This document shows, one piece after another, positions 50,656 through 58,775 of a stretch of 64,000 nt of DNA (its first letter is position 1; every line of letters begins with the position of its first letter). The stretch is from contig NZ_CP006269.1 in NCBI RefSeq assembly GCF_000737535.1, positions 1,860,001 to 1,924,000 of the forward strand. The letters run 5' to 3'. The notes below the pieces were generated by a model. The model was given only the letters and a program-made list of their open reading frames with translations, had not been told where the DNA came from and searched no databases. The position numbers were made by a program, and so were the translations under genes. The DNA is from Synechococcus sp. KORDI-100 (GTDB lineage Bacteria; Cyanobacteriota; Cyanobacteriia; PCC-6307; Cyanobiaceae).

Positions 50656-52101
50656 CTGTTTCCCTTGATCTCCCTTCCTCCCATCGCCGGTCGCGAAGCG
50701 GATCTGCAAAGCCTGTTGCAATCACAAAGCCCCGTCTGGATCCAGCACAGCAATCTGAACCTTGATCGGATTCGTTCCAGCTTCGCCTGTGCGTTGCACA
50801 TGCACCAACCGACCATTCCCGCCGGTGCCGATGGGGCGTTGATCTCCCATCTCCAGTACATGATCGAGCACCAGGGAGAAGGCGACAACCACAACGCCGA
50901 ACCCTTCGCCCAGTGCTACAGGCGGCTGGCCGACCTGATGCCGCAACTGATCCGTGAGGGCTGCAACCCGCGCATCATGGTGGATTACTCGGGAAATCTG
51001 CTCTGGGGTGTTGAGCAGATGGGACGGCAGGACATCACCGGAGCACTGCGTTATCTGGCCTGTGATGCAGAGATGCAGCGCCATGTGGAGTGGCTTGGCA
51101 GCTTCTGGAGCCACGCGGTGGCTCCCTCCACACCGATCCCCGACCTGAAGCTTCAGATCACAGCCTGGCAGCATCAGTTTGCGGCCATGTTCGGGGATGA
51201 GGCACTTCAGCGGGTCAGGGGGTTCTCGCCACCGGAGATGCACCTGCCCAACCATCCCGACACCTTGTTCGAATTCATCAGCGCCCTCAGGCAATCCGGT
51301 TATCGCTGGCTGATGGTGCAGGAGCACAGCGTTGAAACCCTCGACGGTGCCGCTCTCAGTCAGGAGCAGAAGTATCTGCCGAACCGGCTGATCGCCCGCA
51401 ACAGTTCCGGCGAGACGATCAGCATCACGGCGCTGATCAAGACCCAGGGGTCCGACACCAAATTGGTGGGACAGATGCAGCCCTGCTACGAAGCGCTTGG
51501 GCTGCAAAGGCTGCCGTTGGGTGGCCGGGAGGTGCCGCCACTGGTGAGTCAGATCGCTGATGGCGAAAACGGCGGCGTGATGATGAATGAATTCCCATCG
51601 GCATTCATCCAGGCGAATCAGCGCATCCGGGAAGCGCAGAACGGCACCGTCGCCATCAACGGCACGGAGTATCTCGAGCTGCTGGATGCCGCCGGACTGA
51701 GCAGCGATCAGTTCCCGACCATCCAGGCCGTTCAGCAGCAGCGCCTCTGGCAGAGCATCGACGCAAGGCCAACCCCAGCCAAGGTGTCGCAGGCCATCGA
51801 CGACCTCACCAAAGCCGGTGAGGGCTTTTCAATGGAAGGGGCTTCATGGACCAACAACCTCAGCTGGGTTGAGGGTTACGACAACGTGCTGGAACCGATA
51901 AAACAGCTCAGTGCACGCTTTCATCAGCACTTTGACGCGGCCCTTGCTGAGGATCCGAGCCTGACCAGGCGAAGGAATTATCAGGAAGCTTTGCTGCACG
52001 TGTTGCTGCTGCAAACCAGCTGTTTTCGCTACTGGGGCCAGGGAACCTGGACCGACTATGCCCGCACGATTCACCAGCGCGGTGAAGCCCTGTTGCCATG
52101 A
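50656..52101 (+). CDS. glycoside hydrolase family 57-like protein
   Basis: About 481 residues. ALHMHQPTIP is the HxHQP region I of GH57, and RGFSPPEMHLPNHP is the GxxPxE-type region further on; these enzymes act on alpha-glucans such as glycogen. The frame is open from GTG 50524, but that start lies before an intrinsic terminator. AAAGGAGG at 50638-50646 points to a start just after it: CTG 50656 (spacing 9) or TTG 50665. Start remains uncertain. Catalytic Glu and Asp cannot be fixed by eye. Confidence 0.82.
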   Translation: MFPLISLPPIAGREADLQSLLQSQSPVWIQHSNLNLDRIRSSFACALHMHQPTIPAGADGALISHLQYMIEHQGEGDNHNAEPFAQCYRRLADLMPQLIREGCNPRIMVDYSGNLLWGVEQMGRQDITGALRYLACDAEMQRHVEWLGSFWSHAVAPSTPIPDLKLQITAWQHQFAAMFGDEALQRVRGFSPPEMHLPNHPDTLFEFISALRQSGYRWLMVQEHSVETLDGAALSQEQKYLPNRLIARNSSGETISITALIKTQGSDTKLVGQMQPCYEALGLQRLPLGGREVPPLVSQIADGENGGVMMNEFPSAFIQANQRIREAQNGTVAINGTEYLELLDAAGLSSDQFPTIQAVQQQRLWQSIDARPTPAKVSQAIDDLTKAGEGFSMEGASWTNNLSWVEGYDNVLEPIKQLSARFHQHFDAALAEDPSLTRRRNYQEALLHVLLLQTSCFRYWGQGTWTDYARTIHQRGEALLP

Positions 52102-52192
52102 ACCATGCCGTGATCATTAATGTCAGCCGACATCAATAAAAAGATGCAGGGCAGCGTGTCGAAGCCGATAAAATTTAAATTTTGCAGCCACC

Positions 52193-52606
52193 ATGGCACT
52201 GACGGGCTTTGAGATCAGCGTCGGCGGTGTTCTCTCGATCCCCGTCGTTGCAGGGCTTACTTTCATTGGCTTCAAGAGCTGGGGTGAAAAAAACCTCGAC
52301 AGCTCCAAGCTCAAACCCAAGAAACCAGCTCCTGCCGCAACTGCCGTCGCAAAAAAAGCAACACCTGCCAAAAAGACAGCCCCTGAACAGACATCAGCCA
52401 CTGTCAAGACAACAATCACTGAAAAGACGACAGACGCTGACAACAAACCGGCTACTGATAAGACAACAGCCACTGATGAATCAGCCGCCTCCAGCAAAAA
52501 AGCAGCTGCAGATTCCGATCCATCAGCTGCGCAGGTGAAATCAAGCCCCAAGGAAAAACCCGCGGCCACATCAGACGTGCCAGCCAAGCCGAGTCAGGAG
52601 GCCTGA
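52193..52606 (+). CDS. membrane-anchored protein with Lys/Thr/Ala-rich tail
   Basis: 137 residues. One N-terminal helix (ISVGGVLSIPVVAGLTFIGF), then about 100 residues of low-complexity Lys, Ala, Thr, Ser and Pro, resembling histone H1-like or linker tails. Bias is real at codon level (many ACA/ACT, AAA/AAG). Probably an unstructured extension; function unknown. Confidence 0.65.
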   Translation: MALTGFEISVGGVLSIPVVAGLTFIGFKSWGEKNLDSSKLKPKKPAPAATAVAKKATPAKKTAPEQTSATVKTTITEKTTDADNKPATDKTTATDESAASSKKAAADSDPSAAQVKSSPKEKPAATSDVPAKPSQEA

Positions 52607-52631
52607 GTCAGCGGCCCGATGGCAGGTGAGC

Positions 52632-52880
52632 TCAGCGGTGGCACGGGGCTCGGAAGCGATCCGCCTTGCTGGTCGCCTGATGTTTGGTACGACGTCCACT
52701 GACGCGCCGTCTCCACATCCGGAATGATGAAGCTTTCAACTCAAAGCGCATCAAGGCGATCACATCCTTCTCCTTGAGGCCGAACTGCATCTCAATGGCT
52801 TCAAACGGCGTGCGATCTTCCCAGGCCATTTCGATTACCCGATCCACATCCTCGATCGGCAGCTGTTGGTTTGCACTCAT
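52632..52880 (-). CDS. TIGR03643 family protein
   Basis: 82 residues from ATG 52880. The family core reads DRVIEMAWEDRTPFEAIEMQ, FGLKEKDVIALMRFELKASS, FRMWRRRVSGRRTKH. It has a homeodomain-like helix-turn-helix look. Role unknown. ATGA overlap with the upstream membrane protein gene. Confidence 0.88.
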   Translation of the reverse strand: MSANQQLPIEDVDRVIEMAWEDRTPFEAIEMQFGLKEKDVIALMRFELKASSFRMWRRRVSGRRTKHQATSKADRFRAPCHR

Positions 52881-53044
52881 TGATTGCTCTTCTGCCAGGC
52901 ACGTTCCAGCCGCTGGCGAGCCGAGGCAGGCGGTGTGCCACTCGAACGCAAGCTGCTGCGGTAAGAGGCCGTCAGCCTCCAGAACTTCCAGATCGAGGCG
53001 GCTGCCACGACACCCCAACCAAGCAGAAACCAGTTGCTGTGCAC
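52877..53044 (-). CDS. one-helix membrane protein coupled to TIGR03643 gene
   Basis: GTG start at 53044 gives 55 residues: HSNWFLLGWGVVAAASIWKF as helix, then a basic tail ending AWQKSNQ. The longer frame to 53107 adds Cys/His-rich residues that overlap another gene and is less likely. Overlaps the next gene by 4 bp. Confidence 0.5.
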   Translation of the reverse strand: MHSNWFLLGWGVVAAASIWKFWRLTASYRSSLRSSGTPPASARQRLERAWQKSNQ

Positions 53045-53079
53045 CGCCACAAAACAGTCAGGCCACCCATGATGGCGAC

Positions 53080-53172
53080 ATGCGTCCACCTGCTGCTCCC
53101 TCCACAATCTGGAATGCCGGCATCGTGCTGATGGTCACGATCGGCGTGATCCACTACCTGCTGAACCGCTGA
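53080..53172 (+). CDS. 30-aa one-helix membrane peptide
   Basis: 30 residues: short Pro-rich start, then IWNAGIVLMVTIGVIHYLLN as helix and a final Arg. It is followed 5 bp later by another small membrane gene. Too short for usual detection. Similar tiny peptides act as photosystem or cytochrome subunits in cyanobacteria, but no match is claimed. Confidence 0.5.
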   Translation: MRPPAAPSTIWNAGIVLMVTIGVIHYLLNR

Positions 53173-53177
53173 GACGC

Positions 53178-53297
53178 ATGGACCCGGAGGTGCGTCTGTT
53201 CGTGATCGCCCAGCTGCTGGTGATTGTGGTCCCCGTCGGGCTGCTGTTCTGGCTGTGGCTCGCCATGCTCAGTTGGGGCAGAAACCGGCAACGTTGA
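53178..53297 (+). CDS. 39-aa one-helix membrane peptide
   Basis: 39 residues: FVIAQLLVIVVPVGLLFWLW helix, basic end (GRNRQR). It follows the 30-aa gene by 5 bp, so the pair is likely one transcript. Convergent with the 58-aa gene at 53302. Confidence 0.55.
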   Translation: MDPEVRLFVIAQLLVIVVPVGLLFWLWLAMLSWGRNRQR

Positions 53298-53301
53298 CGG
53301 T

Positions 53302-53478
53302 TTATTTCTGACCCTTCACCACCGCCACAACGTGGTTCCAGGTTGGGTTCACGATCCGATAGGTGCGCAACGTGGCACGCGATTTGGTTCGCGCGCTCAC
53401 GAAGGCCTTGAATTCGGTTTTGAAGCAGATCTCCTTGGTCCAGTGACCGTTGGAATCCAGCCGTTCAATGCAGAACAT
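53302..53478 (-). CDS. 58-aa small protein
   Basis: 58 residues: MFCIERLDSNGHWTKEICF, KAFVSARTKSRATLRTYRIV, NPTWNHVVAVVKGQK. Compact, basic, beta-like; coding character is good. Unknown family. Confidence 0.6.
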   Translation of the reverse strand: MFCIERLDSNGHWTKEICFKTEFKAFVSARTKSRATLRTYRIVNPTWNHVVAVVKGQK

Positions 53479-53598
53479 CAGTGTGGTCTGTCCTATCGAA
53501 ATTGAAAATCAAGGCGCGATCCAGTGCTCAAAAACCACAGGCTCTCTTTGGGATCACGTCAGGAAGAATGAACGGTTTCATGTTGAAATTGCTGGGCT

Positions 53599-54000
53599 TT
53601 GATCGCAGCTTGCGCCATGGCCTTCCTTGCATCACTGGTGCTGCCGGTGCTGATGTTGTTCCACGTCGTGGGCCCCGTCCCTGCGGACCTCGGCATTCAC
53701 AACGGCCATCTCAGCCCCTGCCCGGGGCCCGCTCACTGCGCCGAAAAGCAATGGACGGCGATGGACTCCAACGCTGAATTCCTGACCCTGACCCATGCAG
53801 TGGCGTTGCTGCCTCGCACACAGATCGTCGAGCAGACCGCCCAGTACCTGCACGCGGAAGTAAGCAGTGCCCTGTTCGGATTCGTGGATGATCTTGAGCT
53901 GCTGGACACCGGAACCAGCGTCGAAGCCCGTTCCATCTCCCGCCTCGGCGACTCAGACCTCGGCGTCAATGCCAATCGCCTGGCGTCGCTCAGGCCTTGA
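53599..54000 (+). CDS. DUF1499 family protein
   Basis: 133 residues with TTG 53599, or 127 from ATG 53617. N-terminal helix (MAFLASLVLPVLMLFHVVGP), then the DUF1499 domain with 'LGIHNGHLSPCPGPAHC', TAQYLHAEVSSALFGFVDDL and a late SRLGDSDLGVNANR. Such proteins are membrane- or thylakoid-associated with unknown role. Its end overlaps the convergent 54-aa gene by 11 bp. Confidence 0.82.
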   Translation: MIAACAMAFLASLVLPVLMLFHVVGPVPADLGIHNGHLSPCPGPAHCAEKQWTAMDSNAEFLTLTHAVALLPRTQIVEQTAQYLHAEVSSALFGFVDDLELLDTGTSVEARSISRLGDSDLGVNANRLASLRP

Positions 54001-54154
54001 CTTTGCGGAGATTGCGAAGATCCCCCATCAACTGCTTCAGGCCCGTGAAGAATCCCAGCATCGCCAGGACGACGATGCCAACAATGATCACAGTTTCGAG
54101 GAGCGCATGGGGGTCTGAGAGCAGCGCGGGCCAGGCCGAGGTGAGGGTTGTCAT
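53990..54154 (-). CDS. 54-aa one-helix membrane protein
   Basis: 54 residues: soluble start, helix HALLETVIIVGIVVLAMLGF, basic tail (LRNLRKVKA). Not found by 60-codon cut-offs. Unknown. Confidence 0.6.
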   Translation of the reverse strand: MTTLTSAWPALLSDPHALLETVIIVGIVVLAMLGFFTGLKQLMGDLRNLRKVKA

Positions 54155-54242
54155 GGCGAAACACTGTGCTGCTGGATTGGTAGCAACATCCCGATAAGGT
54201 GACCATTACAAGCCGACATCTACAGGACGCAGATCACCCCAC

Positions 54243-55646
54243 ATGAATGACATCATCTGCCCCCATTGCGGCAAGGCATTCAAGGTTGATGAAACTGGCT
54301 ACGCCGATATTCTCAAACAGGTTCGTGATCGAGAATTTGAACAACAACTGCGGGAGAGGCTGTCGCTGGCGGAAAAGGATAAGCGCAGTGCCATCAATCT
54401 TGCTGTTGAAAAAATCAAGGCCGAGATGCAAACGGTTGCAGCAGGCAAGGAACTGGAAATTCAAGAACTGAAGGCATCCCTGGAGACCCGGACGATCAGC
54501 CAGCAGCTGGCGATCACGGAAGCGGTCAGTGCGGCAGAAAAGCAACGCGATCTTCTGGCTGGTGAACTCCAGCAGGTCCGCGACAGCAACACCACCGCAA
54601 CCCGTCTTGCAGAGACAAAATTCGCCAAGGAAATTCAAGCCATCACTCTTAAGAAAGATGGTGAGCTCCGCGAGCTTCGTTCCCAGCTGGAGTCCAGCGG
54701 AGTGCAGCAGAAACTTGCAATCCGGGAGGCCCTGACCTCTATTGAGAAACAGCGTGATGAGCTTCGCAGTGAATTAAGTCAGAGCGAACTGAAGCATCAG
54801 CTTGCCGAACAAAGCCTGAAGGAGCGTTACGAACTTCAGATCCATGACCGGGATCAGGCGATTGAACGACTTCGTGACATGAAGGCCCGTCTCTCAACAA
54901 AAATGGTGGGCGAAACCCTTGAACAGCACTGCGAAACGGAATTCAACCGAATCCGTGCAGCGGCCTTCCCGCGGGCTTATTTTGAAAAAGACAACGATGC
55001 CACGTCCGGCAGTAAAGGCGACTACATATTTCGTGATTTAGATGCGCTGAATACCGAAATTATCTCCATAATGTTTGAAATGAAAAACGAGTCTGATACG
55101 ACCGCAACCAAGAAGAAAAACGAAGACTTTTTAAAAGAGCTTGACAAAGATCGCCGAGAAAAAAATTGCGAATACGCGGTTCTTGTTTCTCTGCTTGAAC
55201 CCGATAGCGAACTTTACAATTCTGGAATCGTCGATGTCTCCCACAGATACGACAAAACCTATGTCATCCGTCCACAATTCTTCATCCCATTCATCACACT
55301 TTTACGCAATGCATCGTTGAAATCACTGGAAGCCAAAGCCGAACTTGCCTTGGTTAAAGCGCAGAATATCGATATCACCAATTTCGAAAATGAATTGGAA
55401 ACATTCAAGGGCAACTTCTCGCGCAATACCGATCTGGCACGACGACGCTTTCAGACCGCGATTGATGAAATTGACAAGTCCATTCTTCACCTTCAGAAAA
55501 CCAAAGATGCACTGATCGGTGCGGACAACAATCTGCGGCTCGCCAACGACAAAGCGCAGGACGTTTCAATCAAAAAACTGACGCGGCGCAATCCGACCAT
55601 GGCGGCCAAATTCGCAGAGGTGCGTGATCAACAACAGAGTTCCTGA
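54243..55646 (+). CDS. DUF2130 protein
   Basis: 467 residues. N-terminal zinc-ribbon-like CPHCGKAF, a long coiled coil (about 30-215), then the DUF2130 domain with [28 protein letters not shown] and [20 protein letters not shown]. The domain has a nuclease-like acidic set (E, D, E, K) that makes DNA processing plausible. AT-richer codons in the second half. Stand-alone gene. Confidence 0.87.
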   Translation: MNDIICPHCGKAFKVDETGYADILKQVRDREFEQQLRERLSLAEKDKRSAINLAVEKIKAEMQTVAAGKELEIQELKASLETRTISQQLAITEAVSAAEKQRDLLAGELQQVRDSNTTATRLAETKFAKEIQAITLKKDGELRELRSQLESSGVQQKLAIREALTSIEKQRDELRSELSQSELKHQLAEQSLKERYELQIHDRDQAIERLRDMKARLSTKMVGETLEQHCETEFNRIRAAAFPRAYFEKDNDATSGSKGDYIFRDLDALNTEIISIMFEMKNESDTTATKKKNEDFLKELDKDRREKNCEYAVLVSLLEPDSELYNSGIVDVSHRYDKTYVIRPQFFIPFITLLRNASLKSLEAKAELALVKAQNIDITNFENELETFKGNFSRNTDLARRRFQTAIDEIDKSILHLQKTKDALIGADNNLRLANDKAQDVSIKKLTRRNPTMAAKFAEVRDQQQSS

Positions 55647-55673
55647 TTCAGTCTGATCCGTTCTCCCAGCCCA

Positions 55674-55889
55674 TCATTCCTCCCAGTAAACCGTGCAGCG
55701 CCAGCGAACCTTGATCATCTGCAGCTGCTCCCTGCAAACGAGATCTTTCACGGTTGCCTTTCTGGGAAACAACCGTTGAACGGCATAGATCGCCAGCTCC
55801 TGGGTTGGTCCCTCTGCCATTGATGTTTCAGCTCTCGCCATGGCCGCGCTGGCCATCACGCAAAGGAGTCCACAGGCAAGACTTCGCAT
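55674..55889 (-). CDS. secreted small protein
   Basis: 71 residues with signal peptide (LACGLLCVMASAAMARA). The mature part has two Cys (LVCREQ, WRCTVYW). Unknown. Confidence 0.6.
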   Translation of the reverse strand: MRSLACGLLCVMASAAMARAETSMAEGPTQELAIYAVQRLFPRKATVKDLVCREQLQMIKVRWRCTVYWEE

Positions 55890-56182
55890 CAGCTCATCGC
55901 GAGGGTGTTCCCCTAACCAGGTCCCGGAGGGTCGTCGATGAAACAGGGCATGACATCAGCGACAGATCCACATCCACGACTGAACGCAGCTTCAACCTAC
56001 CAATGCGTGCTGCGGCGGAATATCCATGGGGTTCATGCCTCCCGACGACCCATGACGTGCTGTCAGCTGATCTCCATGGTCATCGATGACAAACAGGTGA
56101 CCAAGGCCAGCAAGCCAATTGATTCGACGAAGCCAACGACCCGACCCAGTTGATGGTTTTCAGGGACACACTTGAGGTTGTG

Positions 56183-56695
56183 ATGCCCGACGCTGCGCCT
56201 GTTCAGACCATGCCCTCCTCGCCGCGAAACCGAATCGGAGAGGTCTATGGCCAGCTCACAGTGATACGTGGTTCCGAGCGCCGTACCAAGGGGGGCAATG
56301 CCTACTGGTGGTGTCGTTGCAGCTGTGGCCGGGAGAGAGAGGTTCCGGGAGACAAGCTTTCTCACAACACCAAGCGACGAAAACCGACAGTCACTGCCTG
56401 CGAACGCTGCGCCAGAGAGCGCCAGATTGAGGCGGTCTGCAAAAAAAACGATCGGGAGGAGCGACAACGACGCATCGACGCGCAGCAGAAACGAAAGGAA
56501 CTGATCGGCGTTGTTCCCGACCGCTGGCTATCGCTGCCGCTGACGGATGCACATGCGCGCGAACTGAAACAGACCCTGTTTTTTCGAGGAGTGCGATGTT
56601 TAAGAGGACATATCGCCCCTTACAGGATCAATGGCGGATGTCTGGCCTGCTCAGGGCAGACACCTAGTGCCGAAGCATGGAGCGAAATGAGCTGA
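56183..56695 (+). CDS. zinc-binding, phage-type hypothetical protein
   Basis: 170 residues from ATG 56183 (a Met at 56150 is also possible). 'GQLTVIRGSERR ... WWCRCSCGRE', then CERCARER, gives a CxC...CxxC metal site as in small phage or mobile-element DNA-binding proteins, followed by a charged helix and a second CLACSG near the end. No mobile genes surround it. Confidence 0.6.
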   Translation: MPDAAPVQTMPSSPRNRIGEVYGQLTVIRGSERRTKGGNAYWWCRCSCGREREVPGDKLSHNTKRRKPTVTACERCARERQIEAVCKKNDREERQRRIDAQQKRKELIGVVPDRWLSLPLTDAHARELKQTLFFRGVRCLRGHIAPYRINGGCLACSGQTPSAEAWSEMS

Positions 56696-56701
56696 CAGCA
56701 A

Positions 56702-56797
56702 TCAGCGCTTTGGTTGACGAACGTTCGCCATCATCCAGGCCCATAGGGTGCTCACGGAAGCTCCAAATGCAAGTAGTGCCAAGAGTTTAGTTTCCAT
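56702..56797 (-). CDS. 31-aa one-helix membrane peptide
   Basis: 31 residues: METKLLALLAFGASVSTLWA then a basic end (VRQPKR). Its ATG overlaps the stop of the upstream 32-aa gene (TGATG). Likely a coupled pair. Confidence 0.5.
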   Translation of the reverse strand: METKLLALLAFGASVSTLWAWMMANVRQPKR

Positions 56798-56895
56798 CAG
56801 AGGAAGTCGAAATCGTCATCAGATTCACCATCGAAGGCATTCATCACCAACGCAGCGAATGGAACAAATACAGACGCAATGACAAGAATTTCCAT
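56797..56895 (-). CDS. 32-aa one-helix membrane peptide with acidic tail
   Basis: 32 residues: MEILVIASVFVPFAALVMNA followed by a strongly acidic end (DGESDDDFDFL). The opposite charge of the tails in this pair suggests that the two could interact in the membrane, which is inference. Confidence 0.5.
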   Translation of the reverse strand: MEILVIASVFVPFAALVMNAFDGESDDDFDFL

Positions 56896-57057
56896 CAGCT
56901 CGTCTGTTTTAGCGCTTAAACATAATTTACAAGCATTTACAAAGCGTTGCGATGGCTACGCCCGCACAAGCTTGAGCAAAAATGCTCAATCTGACACCTG
57001 TCAAGCGCCACAGTCTCGTCCTGAGACCATTAAGTTGCGATCCTGCGACGCCATGCG

Positions 57058-57234
57058 ATGCGCTCGGTCAACTCAGCTCGCTACGTGCAAATGGCAAGGC
57101 AACAGCGCCGAGACGCTTTCCTGTGCCGGATCGAGCGCTTCAACGGGCGCGTTGCCATGCTTGCCGTGCTGGCGGCAACGGCTGCTGAACTGACGCTTGG
57201 GCACCCACTTCTGGTCCTGCACGGGCACAACTGA
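57058..57234 (+). CDS. high-light-inducible (HLI) chlorophyll-binding protein
   Basis: 58 residues. The LHC-type chlorophyll helix is plain: ERFNGRVAMLAVLAATAAEL, with Glu and Asn as pigment ligands and the conserved Gly-Arg pair. The N-terminal part is basic (MARQQRRDAF). HLI proteins bind chlorophyll and carotenoid and protect photosystems under stress. It was missed by 60-codon thresholds. A second HLI protein is at 62496-62699. Confidence 0.8.
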   Translation: MRSVNSARYVQMARQQRRDAFLCRIERFNGRVAMLAVLAATAAELTLGHPLLVLHGHN

Positions 57235-57339
57235 TCGGAACCGTCATCAGCAGTTCAACATCATTCTACTATCACAGTCGCACCTGATACCGCGACTAGT
57301 GTTACAAGATTTTAAAAGAGTCCAGTTGCTGGTCTTTCC

Positions 57340-57531
57340 ATGCCGGAACAGGACATCGCGGCCCACATGGAGATGGATCTGAATGCTCTCCGTGTTCTCC
57401 ATCGTGTGGTTGTTGATGCTCACGACCGTTGGAGCGGAGGTGATCCAGAGGAACAGAACCTTCTTGCCGCCATGCGTCAGCAGCTCTATGCCGCTCTGAT
57501 GGAAAACCTTTTTCAAAGCGGAGAGATCTGA
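57340..57531 (+). CDS. hypothetical small helical protein
   Basis: 63 residues, acidic, helical (DLNALRVLHRVVVDAHDRWS then LAAMRQQLYAALMENLFQSG). Well formed; family not recognised. Confidence 0.55.
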   Translation: MPEQDIAAHMEMDLNALRVLHRVVVDAHDRWSGGDPEEQNLLAAMRQQLYAALMENLFQSGEI

Positions 57532-57547
57532 ACAGCACGATCGGTTG

Positions 57548-57712
57548 TCAGACCTGAATCACCTCTCCCCTGCTCACCACCTCTCCAGCGCGTGGCATGA
57601 GCTGGCTGGCCATCAGGAGATGGGCCATGAAGCGGCTTGCAGACAGCAAGGCAAGGCCAAGACAGATCGGACAGTGTGTCAATCCCATGCCAAAAGCTTC
57701 GACGCCTGCCTC
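57548..57712 (-). pseudogene. possible remnant of a cytochrome P450 C-terminus
   Basis: The minus-strand frame reads EAFGMGLTHCPICLGLALL, SASRFMAHLLMA and EVVSRGEVIQV. This fits a P450 heme loop (FGxGxxxC) followed by the L helix, but with three extra residues where the conserved Gly should follow the Cys. No P450 sequence continues upstream. The intact P450 of this window is at 59566. Chance likeness is possible. Confidence 0.3.
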
Positions 57713-57746
57713 CCACTGCAGCAGGGATTGACGAATTTCTTGATGA

Positions 57747-57944
57747 TCATCCCAACAACCAGAACAGAAGCGATGCGAGCAGCACACTCCTGAAAAATGA
57801 GATCCAAAGCATGCCGTAAACGCCTAATCCGAAGCGACGCATCAAGGCATTGAGCTGCTGCTTATGCCAGCGCACCAGACCAGAATCGCCCTCGACATTC
57901 AATTGCTGGATGCGCTTCAAATCCACACGGCCAAGTCGTGTCAT
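57747..57944 (-). CDS. small protein with one membrane helix
   Basis: 65 residues: basic first half (LGRVDLKRIQQLNVEGDSGL), then a C-terminal helix MLWISFFRSVLLASLLFWLL. Divergent from rpsU 51 bp away. Unknown. Confidence 0.55.
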   Translation of the reverse strand: MTRLGRVDLKRIQQLNVEGDSGLVRWHKQQLNALMRRFGLGVYGMLWISFFRSVLLASLLFWLLG

Positions 57945-57995
57945 CAGGGGACTCCTCGCTGATAAGCTGAGTTTTTGCTTTGTTTCGGAGAACGG

Positions 57996-58172
57996 ATGAG
58001 TCAGGTCACAGTCGGTGAAAACGAGGGGATCGAATCAGCACTGCGTCGTTTCAAGCGCTCAGTGGCAAAAGCTGGCATCTTCTCTGATCTGCGACGCATT
58101 CGTCACCACGAAACACCTGTTGAGAAGTACAAGCGCAAGCTGAAGCAACGGTCCCGCAATCGCCGTCGTTAA
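57996..58172 (+). CDS. rpsU: 30S ribosomal protein S21
   Basis: 58 residues from ATG 57996. Typical start [20 protein letters not shown] and basic end [15 protein letters not shown]. It binds the small subunit near the anti-Shine-Dalgarno region. The Met seven codons upstream (57975) is not used, as the family begins at MSQV. Confidence 0.95.
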
Positions 58173-58625
58173 ACGAGCCTTCAAGGTCCACGGGTCGATC
58201 TGAACTGAATCGATCACCGGCTCGAACCATGCAGGCAGCAGACGAATAGGTCATCCGCTTAACCACCACATCCAACGCATCCATCGCCTCAGCAGCGACT
58301 TGAACATGGACTGTGGCTCGGATCGTCCTCCCATACAGCCAAAGCCCTACTGCGCCGACTCTCAAGGCCGTTGTGCGCTCTATCGATCCGGGAGACCGTT
58401 GTCAGGCTGACGCCTGCTGTCGCTTCAGATGATGGCACCTGTTCAGGGCGGCGCGGGACTCAAGACCCGATGCGTCACACCAGACGGTCGGGTTTCGCCA
58501 GACTCCAACTCACTTGAAGCCATCGCATGCTTCTACCGATGCCGTTCTGTCCTGTCAGCGCAGCAAAGATCGCCAGCCTCAAAGCCACGGTGATGCTGCT
58601 GCTAGTGCTGTTGTTCAAGTCAAAA
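58173..58625. other. 453-bp region without a convincing gene
   Basis: Open frames on both strands overlap without recognisable features. No T-run terminator for rpsU was clear. Confidence 0.35.
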
Positions 58626-58640
58626 ATGCTGCGCCTCAAG

Positions 58641-58769
58641 ATGTCGCTGCTCGGCAGTGTCCTCGGCTTCGCCATGTTGATCGGTTTTCTGATCACCACC
58701 GGTGTGCTGACCGTCGTCGCAGGTGGTGCCGTGGCTTACGCCGCCATGCAATCCGGCAACCGCAGCTGA
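58641..58769 (+). CDS. 42-aa one- or two-helix membrane protein
   Basis: From ATG 58641: SLLGSVLGFAMLIGFLITTG and VLTVVAGGAVAYAAM, strongly hydrophobic. A Met five codons upstream (58626) and a longer frame to 58527 also exist. Ends 6 bp before the next membrane gene, so both are probably cotranscribed. Confidence 0.55.
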   Translation: MSLLGSVLGFAMLIGFLITTGVLTVVAGGAVAYAAMQSGNRS

Positions 58770-58775
58770 CTCCTC

